A DNA stretch of 64,000 bases from Salipaludibacillus agaradhaerens (GTDB taxonomy: Bacteria > Bacillota > Bacilli > Bacillales > Salisediminibacteriaceae): positions 1,452,869 to 1,516,868 of the forward strand of contig NZ_KV917378.1 in NCBI RefSeq assembly GCF_002019735.1. Reading direction: 5' to 3'. Numbering within the stretch: the first letter of the stretch is position 1; every line of letters starts with the position of its first letter. Position numbers and translations under genes: made by a program. The notes below the pieces were generated by a model. The model ran no database searches, had not been told where the DNA came from, and saw only the letters and a list, made by a program, of their open reading frames with translations. Positions 63,005 through 64,000 of this stretch are shown piece after piece.

Positions 63005-63664
63005 CTAGCTAGGGATTTCTTTTAACGTAATAAGCGAATACTTATTTGCCTTACTTAAAGCCTCCGTTCTAGATTTTACGCCTAACTTATGGTAAATCTC
63101 TGTCAACGAATATTCTACTGCTCGTTGACTAATAAGAAGTCTATCGGCAATTTCCCGATTCGTTAAGCCTTCAGAAATAGATAGAATAATCTTCTGCTCT
63201 CTTTCCTTTAACGTAATATCTCTTAAACCATGTTTAGTAGTGAGTTCAGCTTTTGGCTCTGTTCGTCTTAGCTGCTTAAACAGTTGAGTGGGAAGAACTG
63301 TTTCACCTCGGACAACACATTCTATCGTATTAATGACCGTTTCATATGAGGCTTCTTTGCTGATGAATCCAGACACCCCAATTTCCATCAGTACATTGAA
63401 ATACTGAGATATATCGCCCCCTGTAAAAATAAGGATTCTTTTATCAGGATCATTCATTAAAATTTGTTTTGATAACTCAAAGCCATTTAAATAGGACATG
63501 AATAAATCGAGTAGAATAACATCGTAATCAACGTTTCCAATTCGTTCAAGAACATTTCTACTATCCGTCGCAATATCTACTGCCATTGTTTTATTTTTCT
63601 CCAATAATAACTTGAGACCTTGCACAACACATACATGATCATCTACCAAAAGCATATTTATCAT
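63005..63664 (-). CDS. ComA-like response regulator (NarL/LuxR family)
   Basis: A 219-residue regulator: a receiver domain (MINMLLVDDHVCVVQGLKLL, phospho-acceptor Asp53 in VILLDLFMSYLNGFELSKQIL) and a LuxR-type helix-turn-helix (GLTNREIADRLLISQRAVEY, then SLTEIYHKLGVKSRTEAL). Resemblance to B. subtilis ComA is close (NGMELSKQIL, ISKTES, RSIEYSLTSIFNKLNVGSRTEA there). ComA answers a peptide pheromone through ComP, so this gene may put the lantibiotic under density control. No kinase or pheromone gene is in view; they may lie beyond the right edge. Confidence 0.88.
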   Translation of the reverse strand: MINMLLVDDHVCVVQGLKLLLEKNKTMAVDIATDSRNVLERIGNVDYDVILLDLFMSYLNGFELSKQILMNDPDKRILIFTGGDISQYFNVLMEIGVSGFISKEASYETVINTIECVVRGETVLPTQLFKQLRRTEPKAELTTKHGLRDITLKEREQKIILSISEGLTNREIADRLLISQRAVEYSLTEIYHKLGVKSRTEALSKANKYSLITLKEIPS

Positions 63665-63902
63665 AATATTTTTCTCCTTAATTATTATTCATCTCTTTAT
63701 CAACAAGAGATCTTATCTAAAAAGTAGAAACATATCACTCTATGAATGATTTAGCATATCATGTACAGGTTACTTCAGCCTGTACTAAGTCACTTTGAAG
63801 CTAGGTTCAGAGAAGAAATCTTCCCTGTCCCTTTCACGATTGCGTTGTATAAGGTATCTCACTAAAATTTCCATACCGAATAAACTTTTTATTCGTATAA
63901 AT

Positions 63903-63999
63903 CTAATTGGAGCTAATAAAAATAAACATTGCAAAACTAATAATATAAACAATAAATAACCCAATTACCCATTTAGTAGACTTACGTCCTTTATTCAAT
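63903..63999 (-). CDS. Partial membrane protein C-terminus at the right edge
   Basis: A minus-strand frame enters from the right edge and ends at TAG (63903-63905). It reads LNKGRKSTKWVIGLFIVYII, then SFAMFIFISSN: basic residues followed by one hydrophobic helix. It could be the end of a larger membrane protein or a 31-residue peptide starting at TTG. The gap 63665-63902 between it and the regulator shows no other gene. It is a candidate immunity or transport component of the lantibiotic locus, unproven. Confidence 0.4.
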   Translation of the reverse strand, partial: LNKGRKSTKWVIGLFIVYIISFAMFIFISSN

Positions 64000-64000
64000 A

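Overview
The window reads as chromosome of a low-GC, Gram-positive Bacillaceae, probably a haloalkaliphile. The reasons are strong AGGAGG-type ribosome binding sites, S-box, TPP and ykkC-class riboswitches, a BmrA-like exporter, a ComA-like response regulator, a Zur-type rpsN operon, and a very acidic membrane-anchored protein. No rRNA, tRNA, CRISPR array or intact insertion sequence was seen.

Layout. 1-7.5 kb: a minus-strand purine salvage operon (binding protein, nucleoside hydrolase, two Pot-type permeases, ATPase, adenine deaminase), then a DUF2294-like gene. 7.8-11.6 kb: a CstA-family transporter, an unknown membrane protein and a dicarboxylate/amino acid symporter. 11.6-16.3 kb: sfnG (dimethylsulfone monooxygenase) behind an S-box riboswitch, a secreted beta-helix protein and an NRAMP-like transporter lacking the usual metal motif. 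16.8-24.5 kb: ScdA-type Fe-S repair protein with an FNR-like box, an acidic anchored protein, a NirJ-like radical SAM protein, an ArsR/permease pair with two matching operators and an amber-interrupted small gene, and an XRE regulator/membrane protein pair with twin operators. 24.7-29.3 kb: a complete bacimethrin-type thiamine antivitamin cluster (bcmD-B-A-C-E, ending in thiaminase I) under a TPP riboswitch. 29.5-31 kb: a NUDIX hydrolase behind a ykkC-class riboswitch (probably the nucleoside-diphosphate subtype) and an acetyltransferase. 31-40 kb: small and large membrane proteins, BmrA, a beta-lactamase-fold hydrolase, 6-phospho-beta-glucosidase and an RpiR regulator. 40.5-46.6 kb: a three-component sugar sensing system (anchored binding protein, kinase, AraC-type regulator) and a sugar porter with cre-like sites. 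47.3-48.7 kb: a Zur-box operon of zinc-free S14 and a degenerate COG0523 protein. 48.9-52 kb: VOC protein, MerR/membrane pair, GyrI-like protein. 52.4-63.7 kb: a two-peptide class II lantibiotic cluster with two precursors, two LanM enzymes, one LanT, an erythromycin-esterase-like gene and a ComA-like regulator.

Two antimicrobial systems stand out. In the bacimethrin cluster, CMP would be hydroxymethylated, hydrolysed, O-methylated and phosphorylated, and thiaminase I would swap pyrimidines to make toxic thiamine analogues. In the lantibiotic cluster each precursor sits directly upstream of its own LanM, and both share one C39-peptidase transporter. The alpha peptide has a new five-cysteine C-terminus and the beta peptide has lost the usual first ring cysteine. 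No immunity transporter or trimming protease is visible before the window ends.

A third theme is a dispersed family of about 150-bp double-hairpin intergenic repeats (at least eight copies). They sit against stop codons, inside the purine operon and inside the lantibiotic cluster, and were not recognised as a known element.
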